Part shown: piece by piece, positions 1 to 11,285 of the stretch
How positions within the stretch are numbered: the stretch's first letter is position 1
Layout: the number at the start of each line of letters is the position of its first letter
Notes under the pieces: generated by a model
Told to the model about the DNA's origin: nothing
What the model saw: only the letters and a program-made list of their open reading frames with translations
The model's database searches: none
From: Streptomyces sp. NBC_00569
GTDB lineage: Bacteria; Actinomycetota; Actinomycetes; Streptomycetales; Streptomycetaceae
Assembly (NCBI RefSeq): GCF_036345255.1
Contig: NZ_CP107783.1
Location: 806,001 to 870,000, forward strand
Reading direction: 5' to 3'
DNA length: 64,000 nt
Program-made: the position numbers and the translations under genes

Positions 1-1986
<1,986 letters not shown>

Positions 1987-2000
1987 TCACGCATGATCCC

Positions 2001-2039
2001 GAAGTCCAGGTCGGCCCGCACCGGGCCGGCCTGGACTTC
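2001..2039 (+). terminator. Intrinsic terminator after katG
   Basis: Arms 2001-2017 and 2023-2039 form a 17-bp stem, GAAGTCCAGG outside and CGGCCC inside, with one U-G wobble and the loop GCACC. It begins 15 bases after the katG stop. The facing HPP gene stops at 2096, so the hairpin may serve both strands. There is no long U-tract, as is common in high-GC actinobacteria. Confidence 0.8.
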
Positions 2040-2095
2040 CGCGTTTCCGCGTCAATTCTCCGGCTGGTCCGGCGCCGGGCACGCCGTCCCGGAGG

Positions 2096-2653
2096 TCACC
2101 ACCAGTACGCCGGGTACTTGGGCGCCCCGCGCCGTACGCGAGAAGCCGCGAACCCGGTCAGGGCGAGCAGCACGGTGGAGCCGAACAGCAGCGGCACGAA
2201 GCGCCCGGGAGCCGGCGTCTGGAGCACCACGATCACGGCAGTGGCGCAGGCCGCCGAGTGCGGGGTACGGGCGAGCATCGTCGCGGCGAGGGTGATGCCG
2301 CCCGCCAGTGCCGCCGTCCACGGGCTGCTGTGCGTCAGCGCGAGGACCGCGTAACCGGACCCTGCGCCGAGCAGATGCCCCAGGACGAGGCTCCGGGGCT
2401 GGGCCAGGGGCAGGGTGGGCGCGCTGTGCACGAGGGCTGCGCTCGCGGCCAGCGGCGGTATCAGGACCGGCTCATGGATCATCGCCCCGATCGCCACGAG
2501 GCCGAGCAGTACCGCGGTGACCGCGCTGATGCTGTGGAAGGCCGCCGCCGCGGTGGGGCGGGCCGGTGCCCGTCCGGCCCGGCGCGGCCGACGGGGCGAA
2601 TCGGGGGCAGGAGTGGGCTGCGGCTGCGGGCGCAGCAGGGAATCAGTGCTCAC
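2096..2653 (-). CDS. HPP-family integral membrane protein
   Basis: A protein of 185 residues with a proline- and arginine-rich cytoplasmic N-terminus (about 1-35) followed by four hydrophobic segments. The stretch around residues 60-100 has the HPP-family pattern: HEPVLIPPLAASAALV, then PLAQPRS, then GHLLGAGSG. Other HPP proteins are four-helix inner-membrane proteins, and a nitrite-transport role has been proposed for plant members; no function is shown here. The GTG start at 2653 has only a weak ribosome-binding site. It converges on katG and appears to be a single-gene unit. Confidence 0.75.
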   Translation of the reverse strand: MSTDSLLRPQPQPTPAPDSPRRPRRAGRAPARPTAAAAFHSISAVTAVLLGLVAIGAMIHEPVLIPPLAASAALVHSAPTLPLAQPRSLVLGHLLGAGSGYAVLALTHSSPWTAALAGGITLAATMLARTPHSAACATAVIVVLQTPAPGRFVPLLFGSTVLLALTGFAASRVRRGAPKYPAYWW

Positions 2654-2985
2654 GGTGACGTTTTCTGGGGCAGGCGGCTCTCGGCCGGCAGGACGACGGG
2701 AGAAGGAACGGTCGTAGCTGCGCGGAGCACACCTCTGTGATCAACAGTGGTTCTGACCTTGCGTCTGCCCTGGTGGGGCGGGCGCAGTCCACGAGGGATT
2801 TTACCTGCCACGCCGAGGGCGGCGGGCGTGGGGTGGCCCATCACCTGGCATGTCTGTCCGGGGCGCCGGGCGTCACCCCGCGCAGAGCACACCGCCTCGG
2901 AGCCTCGGCAGCCCTGCCTCATCCTGAACAGACGCTGACCGAAAGCTTGTTGAACGGGCTCAGGGCGCGCGGGAGCATTCGGTTC
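2654..2985. other. Intergenic region without a convincing gene
   Basis: About 330 bases between the divergent HPP gene and the membrane protein at 2986. Open frames on both strands have composition typical of GC-rich shadows and no ribosome-binding sites. It presumably holds both promoters, but no confident -35/-10 pair was found. Confidence 0.5.
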
Positions 2986-3561
2986 ATGGACGAACCCGGC
3001 GCCTGCTACGAGATCCGCTACACGTGGACCGCCCCGGCCTGGCTGGCTCTGGCGCTCGCCGTGCTCATCGGCGTGGGATTCGTCCCTGGCGCCGAACCTC
3101 CGGGGAACGATCACATCGAGCTGATCTTCACGCCCTACGTGGCCCTGGTCCTGCCGGCCGCCGCCCTACGGCGGACCGCTGTACACATCGGCCCCCGCGG
3201 CATCACTCTGGGCGGCCTGCTGATCTTCCGCAGGCCGGAGTTTCTTCCCTGGCCGGAGATCGTGTCCGTCACGTTCTGGGACGGCATGCGGGGGCCGGGA
3301 CGGTTTCGGCACGCCGAACTCGACGTGCGTCACCGCAGGGGGCCCGCCCCACCACCGCAACCGGCCACGTCCCCGGCTCTGCGCGAGTTGGACGCGTATC
3401 TGTCGACACAGGTGGATCCCGCCTTCGTCGAGTCCTTCAGAGGAACCAAGGGGTCCACGCGTTCCATGGCGCTGTGCAAGGTGGACACCGGGCGCCTCGA
3501 ACGAGCCGTACGGGCCTTCGCTCCCCAGGTCCACGTCTTCGGCGACGTCGGCCGACCATGA
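2986..3561 (+). CDS. Small membrane protein with PH-like cytoplasmic part, unknown function
   Basis: A protein of 191 residues starting at an ATG ten bases after GGGAG; the frame is open further upstream, but that part has no ribosome-binding site. Two hydrophobic helices (about 15-32 and 45-62) are followed by a soluble segment with beta-rich spacing (VHIGPRGITLGG, then PWPEIVSVTFWDG), which resembles bacterial PH-like membrane-associated domains. No catalytic motif is visible. The next gene in the same direction is 118 bases downstream and is also a membrane protein of unknown role, so the two may be co-transcribed. The function is not recognised. Confidence 0.6.
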   Translation: MDEPGACYEIRYTWTAPAWLALALAVLIGVGFVPGAEPPGNDHIELIFTPYVALVLPAAALRRTAVHIGPRGITLGGLLIFRRPEFLPWPEIVSVTFWDGMRGPGRFRHAELDVRHRRGPAPPPQPATSPALRELDAYLSTQVDPAFVESFRGTKGSTRSMALCKVDTGRLERAVRAFAPQVHVFGDVGRP

Positions 3562-3679
3562 CGGTACGACCGAGGATCCGACTGAACGCAAGCGTCGGAC
3601 ATGGGAGTTGAGTGACCATGAAGACGCATGCGGAGGCGGGCTCGGCATCAGTCGACACCTACGGGAGGGCGAGGCAGCC

Positions 3680-4504
3680 ATGGCCGAACATGAGGGGCCG
3701 CAGCCGCCGTACTCTCCGGCACCGGTCGCATCCCGCCTCGGCTCCGGCTGCTTCCCCTGGACGGGTCTCGCGGTTCTGATCGCCCTCGTCTCCGGGCTGC
3801 TCCTGTTCCTCGGCCGCGGCGGCGAACCCGGGAGCGGCCACCCTGGCAACGGCCAAACCGGGAACGGTACCCAGAAGACCTACATCGACGAGATCAAGAC
3901 GGCACGGCAGCAGCTCTTCACAGGTGAACTCGCCCGCACCAGTACGAAGTCGCTGCATCTCGTGGCCGGCGGCGATCCGCTCCGTTACCGGGCCACGATC
4001 CAGGGCAGTTGGCGCTCGGGCGGATCCAGTGAGACACACTCCCGGACCGTTGCCGGCGCCGATATCGGCGTGAGGCTGCACTGCTCGGGTGCCCAAGTGC
4101 GGTGCACGCCACTGTCGTCGGAACGTCAGACCGTCATCTCCAAGAAGGACACGGCGACATGGCTGTGGGACGTGAGCGCCGAGAAGGCTGGGACGGTAAC
4201 CCTGTCCGTGACGGTGACCGCCTATTACGAGGACGGCGACACCGTGCTCCTCGAGGAACCGCCCGCGACCACTCACGTCGAGGTGGCGGCCCCGCCCGAC
4301 GGCAGCTTCGCCTGGGTCGAGCAGGCGTGGCGGTGGGTTTCCGGCGCGATCACAAGCCTGGGCGGGCTCGCCATGTCCCTGACCGCCGTCATCGCCCTGG
4401 CGGTGATGTTGGCCCGCCGAACACCCACGCCGACCGACCCGGAACCCGGCAACCCCGAACCCGGCAACGACGACACCGACGCGGACACCAACTCGCCCTC
4501 CTGA
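3680..4504 (+). CDS. Two-helix membrane-anchored extracytoplasmic protein, unknown function
   Basis: A protein of 274 residues; the ATG at 3680 is preceded by GGAGGG at ten-base spacing, which favours it over an upstream in-frame start. A hydrophobic helix near residues 28-46 is followed by a Gly/Asn/Thr-rich linker, a beta-rich domain of about 150 residues with paired cysteines (LHCSGAQVRC), a second helix near 235-253 and a charged Pro-Glu-Asp-rich tail (repeated PEPGN). This suggests both ends in the cytoplasm and an exposed middle domain. No family was recognised. It may be co-transcribed with the preceding membrane-protein gene. Confidence 0.6.
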   Translation: MAEHEGPQPPYSPAPVASRLGSGCFPWTGLAVLIALVSGLLLFLGRGGEPGSGHPGNGQTGNGTQKTYIDEIKTARQQLFTGELARTSTKSLHLVAGGDPLRYRATIQGSWRSGGSSETHSRTVAGADIGVRLHCSGAQVRCTPLSSERQTVISKKDTATWLWDVSAEKAGTVTLSVTVTAYYEDGDTVLLEEPPATTHVEVAAPPDGSFAWVEQAWRWVSGAITSLGGLAMSLTAVIALAVMLARRTPTPTDPEPGNPEPGNDDTDADTNSPS

Positions 4505-4683
4505 GCCACGCACAGCGGCCCTGAGCGCCGCGACACTATGTGAGGCCAAGGTCACAGTTTCGCCGGGAGTGGTCGACTTCTCGCCCAACTTCCCAGGTCA
4601 GAGCTGCCTGCGGAGTAAGTCCCCACCTCCGCCGCGTGGCGCAGGGACGCCGATTGTCACATCGACCCTCTAGGCTTCTTCAC

Positions 4684-4860
4684 ATGTCCACCACTCCGAT
4701 CCCTGGTTCCGTGCGGTCCGCCGACGATCTGAACGAAGAGATTCGCTGCCTGATGCTGTGCAGCGGTGGCCGGTTGAGCGCGGAGCAGCGCCGGGAGTAC
4801 GAAGTTCTCGTCATCGAGTGGTCCGCGGCGATACGTGGCGAGGTTGTGAAGGCCGCGTAA
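4684..4860 (+). CDS. Small conserved-type hypothetical protein, probably leaderless
   Basis: Fifty-eight residues (MSTTPIPGSVRSADDLNEEI at the start), acidic and helical in character, with a two-cysteine segment CLMLCSGG. There is no ribosome-binding site. A -10-like TAGGCT at 4671-4676 ends seven bases before the ATG, the arrangement expected for a leaderless actinobacterial transcript. It converges on the YhgE-like gene, leaving 38 bases between stops. The function is unknown. Confidence 0.55.
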   Translation: MSTTPIPGSVRSADDLNEEIRCLMLCSGGRLSAEQRREYEVLVIEWSAAIRGEVVKAA

Positions 4861-4898
4861 GCCCCGGACCTGTCCCCGCCGGTCACGCAGCCGTGGCG

Positions 4899-6188
4899 TC
4901 ACTCGGACGGCTGCGGGGTCAGGCGGTGCAGCCCCTTCCGGTCGTAGTACCTGGTCATCGCGAACCCGAAGGCCAGCGAGATGACGGCGCCGACCGCGAT
5001 CATGACCCAGGCGCGCAGGAGACCGGCATCGGCTCGCGCGTCGAAGAAGAGGATGGAACGGACTCCGCCGCTGAGCTGCCGCATCGGTTCGAAAATGCCG
5101 AGGAAACGGTAGAAACCGGGGACCGCCTCCAGCGGAATGGTCGCTCCGGACGACGGCAGGCCGAGGACGATGAAGACGAACATGGACACGAGCTGCCCGA
5201 TCCCGCCGAAGGCCGCGTTGATGGCCTGGACGCCCATGCCGACCGCCAGCGTGGCGCAGTAGGAGAAGACCCACAGCAGTGGCAGGTGGGAGGCGTCCAT
5301 GCCGAGGATCCCGACGGTGGCCAGCATGATCAATGTGGTGGTGAGCAGGGTGATGCCGACGGTCATGACCATCTTCAGCAGCAGCGTCTGCGTGCGGTTG
5401 ATCGGCACGGTGGGGCGGCGGGCGTGCCAGGGGCCGATCTCACTGTCGGCGTAGCCGAGAGCGGTGTCGACGCCCATGCTGGTGAGGTTGGCGCCCAGGA
5501 ACCCGGTCAGGACGAGCAGCAGGGTGTAGTAGAAGGCGCTCAGGCCCAGGCCGCTGTGGTCTCCGATGGGGTGCCCCACCTGCGTGGTGACGGCGATCGG
5601 ATCGGCGAGCAACAGGCGTGCGGTGGGGGTGACTTGCCGGTCGGCGTCGGCCGCCGTCAGCTGCTTCCCGATGGTCCGGGAGGTCTGTTCGGCCGCCGTC
5701 GTGCTGATCCTGCCGGCCAGGGAGGAGCCGAGGCTGCCCATGCCGGGGTTGGTCAGTACGGTCAGCGTCGGTCGTTGCGTGGCCTTGCTGGTGGTGAGCG
5801 CGGCAATGGTGTCGGTGAAGTCCGGGGGGATGACCAGGGCGCCGTAGACCTTGCCTGATTCGAGCTCGTCCTGGGCCTGACCGCGGGTGAGCGGATGCCA
5901 GTCGACCTTGCCGCCGGAGGTGTCGGCGAGGGCGGCCCGTGCGACCTGCGTCCCCAGGTTCTGGCTCTGCCCGGGCAGAGGTTTGCCCCGGTCCGAGTTG
6001 ACGAGCGCGATCGGCAGGTTCCGCAAGTCCCGGTTCGGGTTCACGATGCCGCCCATGTAGAGCAGGGACAGCAGCAGTGCGAGCATCCCGGTCAGAATCG
6101 TGGGCACCAGCCACAGCTTCGGGCGACGCACGAGCGCGGAGGCGCGCGCCTTTTCCGCGGCGTGGCGGGGTGCGCTGTCGTCGTCCAT
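4899..6188 (-). CDS. YhgE/Pip-type ABC-2 membrane protein
   Basis: A protein of 429 residues; the ATG at 6188 follows AAGGAG at good spacing. One helix near residues 28-50 is followed by a large extracytoplasmic domain (about 55-215) with the YhgE/Pip-type run NLPIALVNSDRG, and then by five or six helices in the C-terminal half, the topology of ABC-2 permeases. Proteins of this type take part in export or phage/secretion-associated envelope functions; some Gram-positive members belong to type VII-related loci, but no such partner is seen here. No ATPase gene is adjacent. The family call is good and the substrate unknown. Confidence 0.75.
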   Translation of the reverse strand: MDDDSAPRHAAEKARASALVRRPKLWLVPTILTGMLALLLSLLYMGGIVNPNRDLRNLPIALVNSDRGKPLPGQSQNLGTQVARAALADTSGGKVDWHPLTRGQAQDELESGKVYGALVIPPDFTDTIAALTTSKATQRPTLTVLTNPGMGSLGSSLAGRISTTAAEQTSRTIGKQLTAADADRQVTPTARLLLADPIAVTTQVGHPIGDHSGLGLSAFYYTLLLVLTGFLGANLTSMGVDTALGYADSEIGPWHARRPTVPINRTQTLLLKMVMTVGITLLTTTLIMLATVGILGMDASHLPLLWVFSYCATLAVGMGVQAINAAFGGIGQLVSMFVFIVLGLPSSGATIPLEAVPGFYRFLGIFEPMRQLSGGVRSILFFDARADAGLLRAWVMIAVGAVISLAFGFAMTRYYDRKGLHRLTPQPSE

Positions 6189-6378
6189 GGTGCTCCTTGG
6201 TTCGCGGCGCCGGGCCGGGTGATCGCACCGAGGTCGACAGCCGGAAAGGCCCGACTGGGGTGCAGTTGTCACCTTCTCTGCCACGACGGCCGTCCGCGAC
6301 CACCAACACGGCCGAGGGCTGCGGCCGAGGGCAGATCTCCGCGCCGGCTCGGCCGAGGGCACACCCTGCAGACACAGC

Positions 6379-6408
6379 AAGGCCCGGATCCAGAAGGATC
6401 CGGGCCTT
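6379..6408 (-). terminator. Terminator downstream of tRNA-fMet
   Basis: A perfect 13-bp inverted repeat, AAGGCCCGGATCC at 6379-6391 and its complement at 6396-6408, with the tetraloop AGAA. It lies about ten bases beyond the 3' end of the minus-strand tRNA, as expected for its transcription stop. It could also stop transcripts arriving from the plus strand. Confidence 0.85.
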
Positions 6409-6417
6409 GTCCATCAG

Positions 6418-6491
6418 TAGCGGGGACAGGATTTGAACCTGCGACCTCTGGGTTATGAGCCCAGCGAGCTACCGAGCTGCTCCACCCCGCG
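6418..6491 (-). tRNA. Initiator tRNA-fMet (CAT anticodon)
   Basis: The minus strand folds as a tRNA of 74 bases without encoded CCA. The acceptor starts CGCGGGG, the D-stem is GAGC/GCTC with an A11-T24 pair, the anticodon arm is CTGGG-CTCATAA-CCCAG, and the T-arm contains TTCAAAT. The three consecutive G-C pairs next to the anticodon loop and the unpaired 1:72 position (C/T) are the hallmarks of initiator rather than elongator tRNA-Met. A terminator follows directly. Confidence 0.96.
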
Positions 6492-6551
6492 TCGGTAGAC
6501 ACCACCGTACGCCATCGCAGCCGGTCCCCATGACCGTGTGCCCGCCGATCG

Positions 6552-7889
6552 CTAGCGGACGAGGCACGGGCGCTTGCTGTCGAACTGCCAGTCCGGGACG
6601 AGATACCGCATCCCGACGGCGTCGTCGCGTGCCCCCAGGGCCTTCGTCTTGTAGAGGTCGTGGGCCGCGAGCAGTCGGTCCATGTCGAGCTGGACGCCCA
6701 GGCCCGGGGCGTCGGGCACGGCGATCTCACCGTCGACGATCCGGGGCGGGGCGGTGGTGAGGCGCTCCAGGCCCTCCTGCCAGATCCAGTGCGTGTCGAG
6801 GGCGTTGTACTCGCCGGGGGCGGCGGCTCCGCAGTGGGTCACCATCGCGAGGGAGATGTCGAAGTGGTTGTTGGAGTGGCAGCCCCAGGTCAGGCCCATC
6901 GCGTTGCAGAGCTGGGCCACGCGGACCGAGCCCTGCATGGTCCAGAAGTGCGGGTCGGCCAGGGGGATGGAGACCGACTGGAGCGCCAGGGCGTGGGTGA
7001 GCTGGCGCCAGTCCGTGGCGATCATGTTGGTCGCGGTGGGCAGGCCCGTGGCGCGGCGGAACTCGGCGAGGATCTCCCGGCCGGAGTAGCCCCCTTCGGC
7101 ACCACAGGGGTCCTCGGCGTAGGCGAGGGTGCCGGACAGGGGCGTGCACAGCTCGATCGCCTCGCGCAGCGACCACGCGCCGTTGGGGTCGAGGGTGATC
7201 CTGGCCTCGGGGAAGCGGTCCTTCAGCGCCTGGACGGCCCTGACCTCCTCGGTGCCTGCCAGGACTCCGCCCTTGAGCTTGAAGTCGCGGAATCCGTACC
7301 GGTCGTAAGCGGCCTCGGCCTGGCGGACGATCGCGTCGGGTGTCAGGGCCTCTTCGTGCCGGACGCGGTGCCAGTCGACGGCCGAGTCGGGTTCGCGGAC
7401 GTATTCCAGGTCGGTGCGGTCGGGGTCACCGACGTAGAAGAGGTAGCCCAACACCCTTACGGAGTCGCGCTGTTGGCCGTCGCCGAGGAGCGCCGCGACG
7501 GGGACGTCGAGGTGCTGGCCCAGAAGGTCGAGCATCGCCGACTCGACGGCGGTGACGGCGTGGACGGTGGTGCGCAGGTCGAAGGTCTGGGCGCCTCGTC
7601 CGCCCGCGTCGCGGTCGGCGAACCTGGCTCCGATCTCGCGCAGGACGCGCTTGTAGTCGCCCACCTTCGCGCCGACCACGAGGGACTCGGCGTCGCGCAG
7701 GGTCTGGGTGATCTTCTCGCCGCCCGGCACCTCGCCCAGGCCCGTGCGGCCTTCCGAGTCCTGGAGGACGACGATGTTGCGGGTGAAGTAGGGGCCGTGC
7801 GCGCCGGAGAGATTCAGTTCCATGCAGTCCCGGCCGGCGACCGGATAGACGGCGAACGCGGTGACGGTCGTCTGCTTGCTCAAGGTCAT
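6552..7889 (-). CDS. gudD: Glucarate dehydratase
   Basis: Enolase-superfamily enzyme that dehydrates D-glucarate, and often L-idarate, to 5-keto-4-deoxyglucarate. Its 445 residues match the usual family length. Catalytic residues are visible: the KxK pair Lys204/Lys206 (FKLKGG), metal ligand Asp234 (LDPNGAW), Glu259 (AEDPCG), Asn near 288 (TNMI), Asp312, and the general base His338 in [10 protein letters not shown]. The gene lies 40 bases behind a GntP-type permease and near kdgD, all on the minus strand. The order permease, dehydratase, KDG dehydratase gives uptake followed by two sequential steps. The IclR gene diverging from kdgD is the likely regulator. Confidence 0.95.
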   Translation of the reverse strand: MTLSKQTTVTAFAVYPVAGRDCMELNLSGAHGPYFTRNIVVLQDSEGRTGLGEVPGGEKITQTLRDAESLVVGAKVGDYKRVLREIGARFADRDAGGRGAQTFDLRTTVHAVTAVESAMLDLLGQHLDVPVAALLGDGQQRDSVRVLGYLFYVGDPDRTDLEYVREPDSAVDWHRVRHEEALTPDAIVRQAEAAYDRYGFRDFKLKGGVLAGTEEVRAVQALKDRFPEARITLDPNGAWSLREAIELCTPLSGTLAYAEDPCGAEGGYSGREILAEFRRATGLPTATNMIATDWRQLTHALALQSVSIPLADPHFWTMQGSVRVAQLCNAMGLTWGCHSNNHFDISLAMVTHCGAAAPGEYNALDTHWIWQEGLERLTTAPPRIVDGEIAVPDAPGLGVQLDMDRLLAAHDLYKTKALGARDDAVGMRYLVPDWQFDSKRPCLVR

Positions 7890-7929
7890 TGCGGTTCCTG
7901 TGGTCGGAAGGTGTGCGGATCGATGTGTG

Positions 7930-9267
7930 TCACAGGCTCAGGAAGTCCAACGCCCATTCCATGGCAAGTACGCCGCCCAGGCCCAGCACCGCGAGCACGG
8001 TCGTGTACGTGGTCCTGACCTTGATCGCGTCGATGACCGAGAGGTTGAAGTACTCCTTGAAGAGCCAGAATCCGGGGTCGTTCACATGGGAGAACGCGAT
8101 CGACCCGCAGGAGACGGCGAGAACCATGATCTCGGGGTGGATGCCGCTGCCCGCCAGGAGCGGAAGCACCACGCCGGACGCCGTGACGACGGCGACCGTC
8201 GCCGAGCCGAGGGCCACGCGCAGGATGACCGCGATGAGCCAGGCCAGGATGAGGGGCGAGATGGCCCAGCTGTCCGTGACGTCCTTGATGTAGTCGGAGA
8301 TCCCGCCCTCGACGAGGACGTTCTTGAAGGCGCCGCCGGCGCCGATGACCAGGAGGATCATCGCCATCGCCTGGGCCGCCGAGGCGCAGGAGGCGCTGAC
8401 CTCCGTAAGGCTGCGGCCGATGCGCGGCCCGAACGCCCAGATCGCCAGGAGCAGCGTCAGCATGAGTGCGATCGGGGCCGAGCCGATGAACGCGACCGCG
8501 TGCAGGAACGGGCTCTCGCCGGACGTGACCATGTCGATCACCGCGGCACCCGCGATCAGGACCACCGGGAAGAGGGCCACTAGCAGCGACCAGCCCATGC
8601 CGGGCATCTCTTCGTCGGTGAACTCGCGGTCGCTGACCAGTCCCTTGGGGATGGACGGGTTCATCGCCTTCACGAACGGCAGGCGCGGCCACGCGAGGGC
8701 GATGAGCGCTCCGGCCGGCACGGCGATGAAGAGGCCGTAGAACAGGGTGTGTCCGACGGAGGCGTGGAAGGTCGCGGCGACGGCGGTGGGGCCGGGGTGC
8801 GGCGGGAGGAAGCTGTGCATGGTGGACAGGGCGATGGACATCGGCAGCCCGACCCACAGCAGCTTCGCGCCGGTGACCCGCACCAGGGTGAACGCGATGG
8901 GCACGATGATGATGAAGGCGACTTCGTAGAACATGGTGACGCCGATGAGCATGGACGTGACCACCATGGCCACCTGCACCCAGCGCGGCCCGAAGGCGTC
9001 GAGGAGCCGGTTGGCTATTCGTTGCGCCGCTCCGGAGTCCCCCATGACGCGGCCGACCATGGCGCCGAGGCCGATGGTCAGCATCGTGTCGCCGATCTGG
9101 CCGCCGATGCCCTCCGAGAGGACGTCGGGGATCGTCGCCGCCGGAATGCCCTGCACCAGGGCGACGCCGACCGCCACGAGGAGGAGGGCGGCGAACCCGT
9201 TCATTCTCAGCCTGGTCATGAGGAAGAGCAGAATCAGAACGCTGATTCCCACTACGACGAGAGGCAA
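7930..9267 (-). CDS. GntP-family aldonate/aldarate:H+ symporter
   Basis: A protein of 445 residues with about twelve hydrophobic helices, starting [17 protein letters not shown]. GntP-family features include [12 protein letters not shown] around residues 155-165, and an ending with alternating long helices. GntP permeases import gluconate and related sugar acids with protons. Its place directly before gudD, and after kdgD in the direction of transcription, suggests that glucarate or galactarate is the physiological substrate. The 105-base gap to kdgD allows one operon with an internal ribosome-binding site. The family is secure and the substrate is inferred from context. Confidence 0.88.
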   Translation of the reverse strand: MPLVVVGISVLILLFLMTRLRMNGFAALLLVAVGVALVQGIPAATIPDVLSEGIGGQIGDTMLTIGLGAMVGRVMGDSGAAQRIANRLLDAFGPRWVQVAMVVTSMLIGVTMFYEVAFIIIVPIAFTLVRVTGAKLLWVGLPMSIALSTMHSFLPPHPGPTAVAATFHASVGHTLFYGLFIAVPAGALIALAWPRLPFVKAMNPSIPKGLVSDREFTDEEMPGMGWSLLVALFPVVLIAGAAVIDMVTSGESPFLHAVAFIGSAPIALMLTLLLAIWAFGPRIGRSLTEVSASCASAAQAMAMILLVIGAGGAFKNVLVEGGISDYIKDVTDSWAISPLILAWLIAVILRVALGSATVAVVTASGVVLPLLAGSGIHPEIMVLAVSCGSIAFSHVNDPGFWLFKEYFNLSVIDAIKVRTTYTTVLAVLGLGGVLAMEWALDFLSL

Positions 9268-9372
9268 GTCAGTTCCCCTTTGAACTGTGGATCGAACTGT
9301 GGATCGCGGGTCGGGCTGGTACGAAGCTGAGCGCGGCGAAGCAGTGGGGCTTCGACTGCGCGTGTCCGGCGG

Positions 9373-10332
9373 TCAGTTGACGCGCCGCACGGCTCCGACC
9401 AGGTTCAGTCCGGCGTCCAGCACCTTCTCGAGATCCGCGAGGTCGGCGGGCGACGGGTCGGTGAGCGGGGCGCGCACGGGGCCGACCGGGAGGCCGCGCA
9501 GCCGGGCCGCGGCCTTGACGAGGGAGACGGCGTAGCCCGGGACACGGTCGCGCAGCTCCACCAAGGGAACGTAGAAGTCGCGCAGGAGCTTGTTCGTCGC
9601 CTCGTCGTCGCCCGCCCGCAGCGCGGTGAAGAAGGCCTTCGCGATTTCGGGCGCGAACGCGTGGACCGCGGAGGAGTAGGCGGGCACGCCGACGGTGGCG
9701 TAGGCGCGGGCCTGCATCTCGGCGGTCGCGGCGCCGTTGAAGAAGAGGAAGCCGTCGGGTGCGGCGAGTGTCAGGCGCTGGAGCCGGTCCAGGTCGCTGT
9801 GCCCGTCCTTCAGGCCGACGACGGTGGGGATCCCGGCGATCCGGCGCAGGGTGTCCGCGCTGAAGGTGACCTGGTCGCGCTGGTACGCGATCAGCGGCAG
9901 CCGGGTGCCCGCGGCGATCCGGCGCAGCTGCTCCACCAGCCCGTCCTGCGGAGCGCCGACCAGGTAGTGCGGCAGCACGAGCAGCGCGTCGGCGCCCTCC
10001 TCCTGCGCGATCCGGGCGAACCGCAGCGCCTGCGACCAGCCGTAGCCGATGCCGGCGACCACCGGCAGCCGCCCGTCGGCGACCTCGACCGTCACCCTGA
10101 CGACCGCCCGGTACTCCTCCTCGTCCAGCGAGAAGAACTCCCCCGTTCCGCAGGCGGGGAAGACCATGCCCGGCGCGTTGGCCAACTGGGCGGTCAGGTA
10201 GGTCCGGTAGGCGTCCAGGTCGAGGCTGCCGTCGTCCCGGAGGCTCGTGAGCGGGAAGGACAGCACCCCCTTCGCCATCCCGTCACGCAGCTTCTGCGCG
10301 ACATCCTCGGGTTGCGTGCCGACCTCGTTCAT
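9373..10332 (-). CDS. kdgD: 5-dehydro-4-deoxyglucarate dehydratase, copy 1
   Basis: Class I aldolase-fold (DHDPS/NAL) lyase that converts 5-keto-4-deoxyglucarate to 2-ketoglutarate semialdehyde with loss of water and CO2. It has 319 residues when started at the ATG at 10332, eight bases after GGGGA; an upstream ATG has no ribosome-binding site. The Schiff-base Lys175 (GLKDGHSD), the phenolic Tyr150 (LIAYQRD) and the substrate-binding GTGEFFSL near 63-70 are present. It is the first gene of the permease and gudD group and diverges from the IclR gene. A paralogue lies at 13752; the two clearly differ along their length, so this is not a recent duplication. Confidence 0.93.
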   Translation of the reverse strand: MNEVGTQPEDVAQKLRDGMAKGVLSFPLTSLRDDGSLDLDAYRTYLTAQLANAPGMVFPACGTGEFFSLDEEEYRAVVRVTVEVADGRLPVVAGIGYGWSQALRFARIAQEEGADALLVLPHYLVGAPQDGLVEQLRRIAAGTRLPLIAYQRDQVTFSADTLRRIAGIPTVVGLKDGHSDLDRLQRLTLAAPDGFLFFNGAATAEMQARAYATVGVPAYSSAVHAFAPEIAKAFFTALRAGDDEATNKLLRDFYVPLVELRDRVPGYAVSLVKAAARLRGLPVGPVRAPLTDPSPADLADLEKVLDAGLNLVGAVRRVN

Positions 10333-10351
10333 AGATCTGATCCCCATATGC

Positions 10352-10366
10352 AGATGGCGTCCATGT
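10352..10366. promoter_or_regulatory. Candidate IclR operator between kdgD and its regulator
   Basis: AGATGGCGTCCATGT is an imperfect palindrome (ATGG-CGT-CCAT core). It sits 20 bases upstream of the kdgD start and 96 bases upstream of the divergent IclR start, where an autoregulating IclR protein would be expected to bind. Only the symmetry and position support it. Confidence 0.35.
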
Positions 10367-10461
10367 ATGAGAATGGAGGCTAAGTCGGTGAACTGGTCGG
10401 GTCAATGGGTGAAGCCCCGCGGATTTACGATGACCGGCACCGAGAGGCAGGGGGAACGCGC

Positions 10462-11244
10462 GTGACTACAGGGGTCCGTGGGGTGAAGTCGGCGCTGCGC
10501 ACGGTCGCGCTGCTGGAACTGCTCGCGGCGAGGGGCGACCGGCCGGCGCGCCTGGACGAACTCGCCGAGGAGCTCGACGTGCCGCGCAGCAGCATGTACC
10601 AACTGCTGCGGACCCTCGTCGAGTGCGGCTGGGTGCGTACGGACACCACCGGTTCGCTGTACGGCATCGGGATCCGCACCCTTCTCACGGGCACGAGCTA
10701 CCTCGACAACGACCCACGTGTGCGTGCCGTGCGCCCGTATCTCGACGAGGCGTCGGACGCGCTCGGCGAGACGATCCACCTGGCGCGGCTCGACGGTCCG
10801 CACGTCGTCTATCTCGCGACCCGCGAGTCCCACGAGTACCTGCGCACCATCAGCCGCGTGGGCCGCCGGGTCCCCGCACACGCCGGCGCCCTCGGAAAAG
10901 CGTTGCTCGCCGAGCGTGCGGACAGCGAGCTACCGCTCGCCACCGCCCCGTTGGCCGCTCTGACGGAGAACACCCACACCGACCGCGACGCGTTGCTCGC
11001 CGACCTCGCAGGCATCCGCGAACGGGGCTACGCCATCGACCTCGAGGAGACGGTGACCGGCATCGCGGGCTTCGGCTTCGCCCTGCGGTACGACGCTCCG
11101 GCGGTCGATGCCATCAGCTGCTCGGTTCCGGTCGCCCGCCTCACCGGGGAGCGCCAGGAATGCGTCGTCGCCGTCATGCGGGACGTACAGACGAAGATCG
11201 AGGCGCTGCTGTCACCCCGCTCGGGGGCGCCCGACTGGCGGTGA
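10462..11244 (+). CDS. IclR-family regulator, likely of the glucarate operon
   Basis: A protein of 260 residues; the GTG start at 10462 follows AGGGGGA, and the longer in-frame extension has no ribosome-binding site. The N-terminal winged helix (about 8-65) contains the helix-turn-helix LDELAEELDVPRSSMYQLLR. The remainder is an IclR effector domain with the typical RVGRRVPAHAGALGKALLA and a late IAGFGFALR segment. It diverges from kdgD with 129 bases between starts, so it probably senses an aldarate-pathway intermediate and controls the kdgD, permease and gudD genes. Whether it activates or represses cannot be read from sequence. Confidence 0.88.
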   Translation: MTTGVRGVKSALRTVALLELLAARGDRPARLDELAEELDVPRSSMYQLLRTLVECGWVRTDTTGSLYGIGIRTLLTGTSYLDNDPRVRAVRPYLDEASDALGETIHLARLDGPHVVYLATRESHEYLRTISRVGRRVPAHAGALGKALLAERADSELPLATAPLAALTENTHTDRDALLADLAGIRERGYAIDLEETVTGIAGFGFALRYDAPAVDAISCSVPVARLTGERQECVVAVMRDVQTKIEALLSPRSGAPDWR

Positions 11245-11285
11245 GTGCGAGCGGGGGCTACTGGACCGGTCGCCCCTTGCCTTCG

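Noticed and set aside
2737..2985. N-terminal extension of the membrane protein at 2986
   Set aside because: The frame is open, but the predicted residues look non-coding, and the only ribosome-binding site is before 2986.
4758..5858. Long plus-strand open frame opposite the YhgE-like gene
   Set aside because: It is antisense to a well-supported membrane protein gene, has no ribosome-binding site and shows shadow composition; similar long antisense frames at 6660, 20417, 33516 and 61985 were rejected for the same reason.
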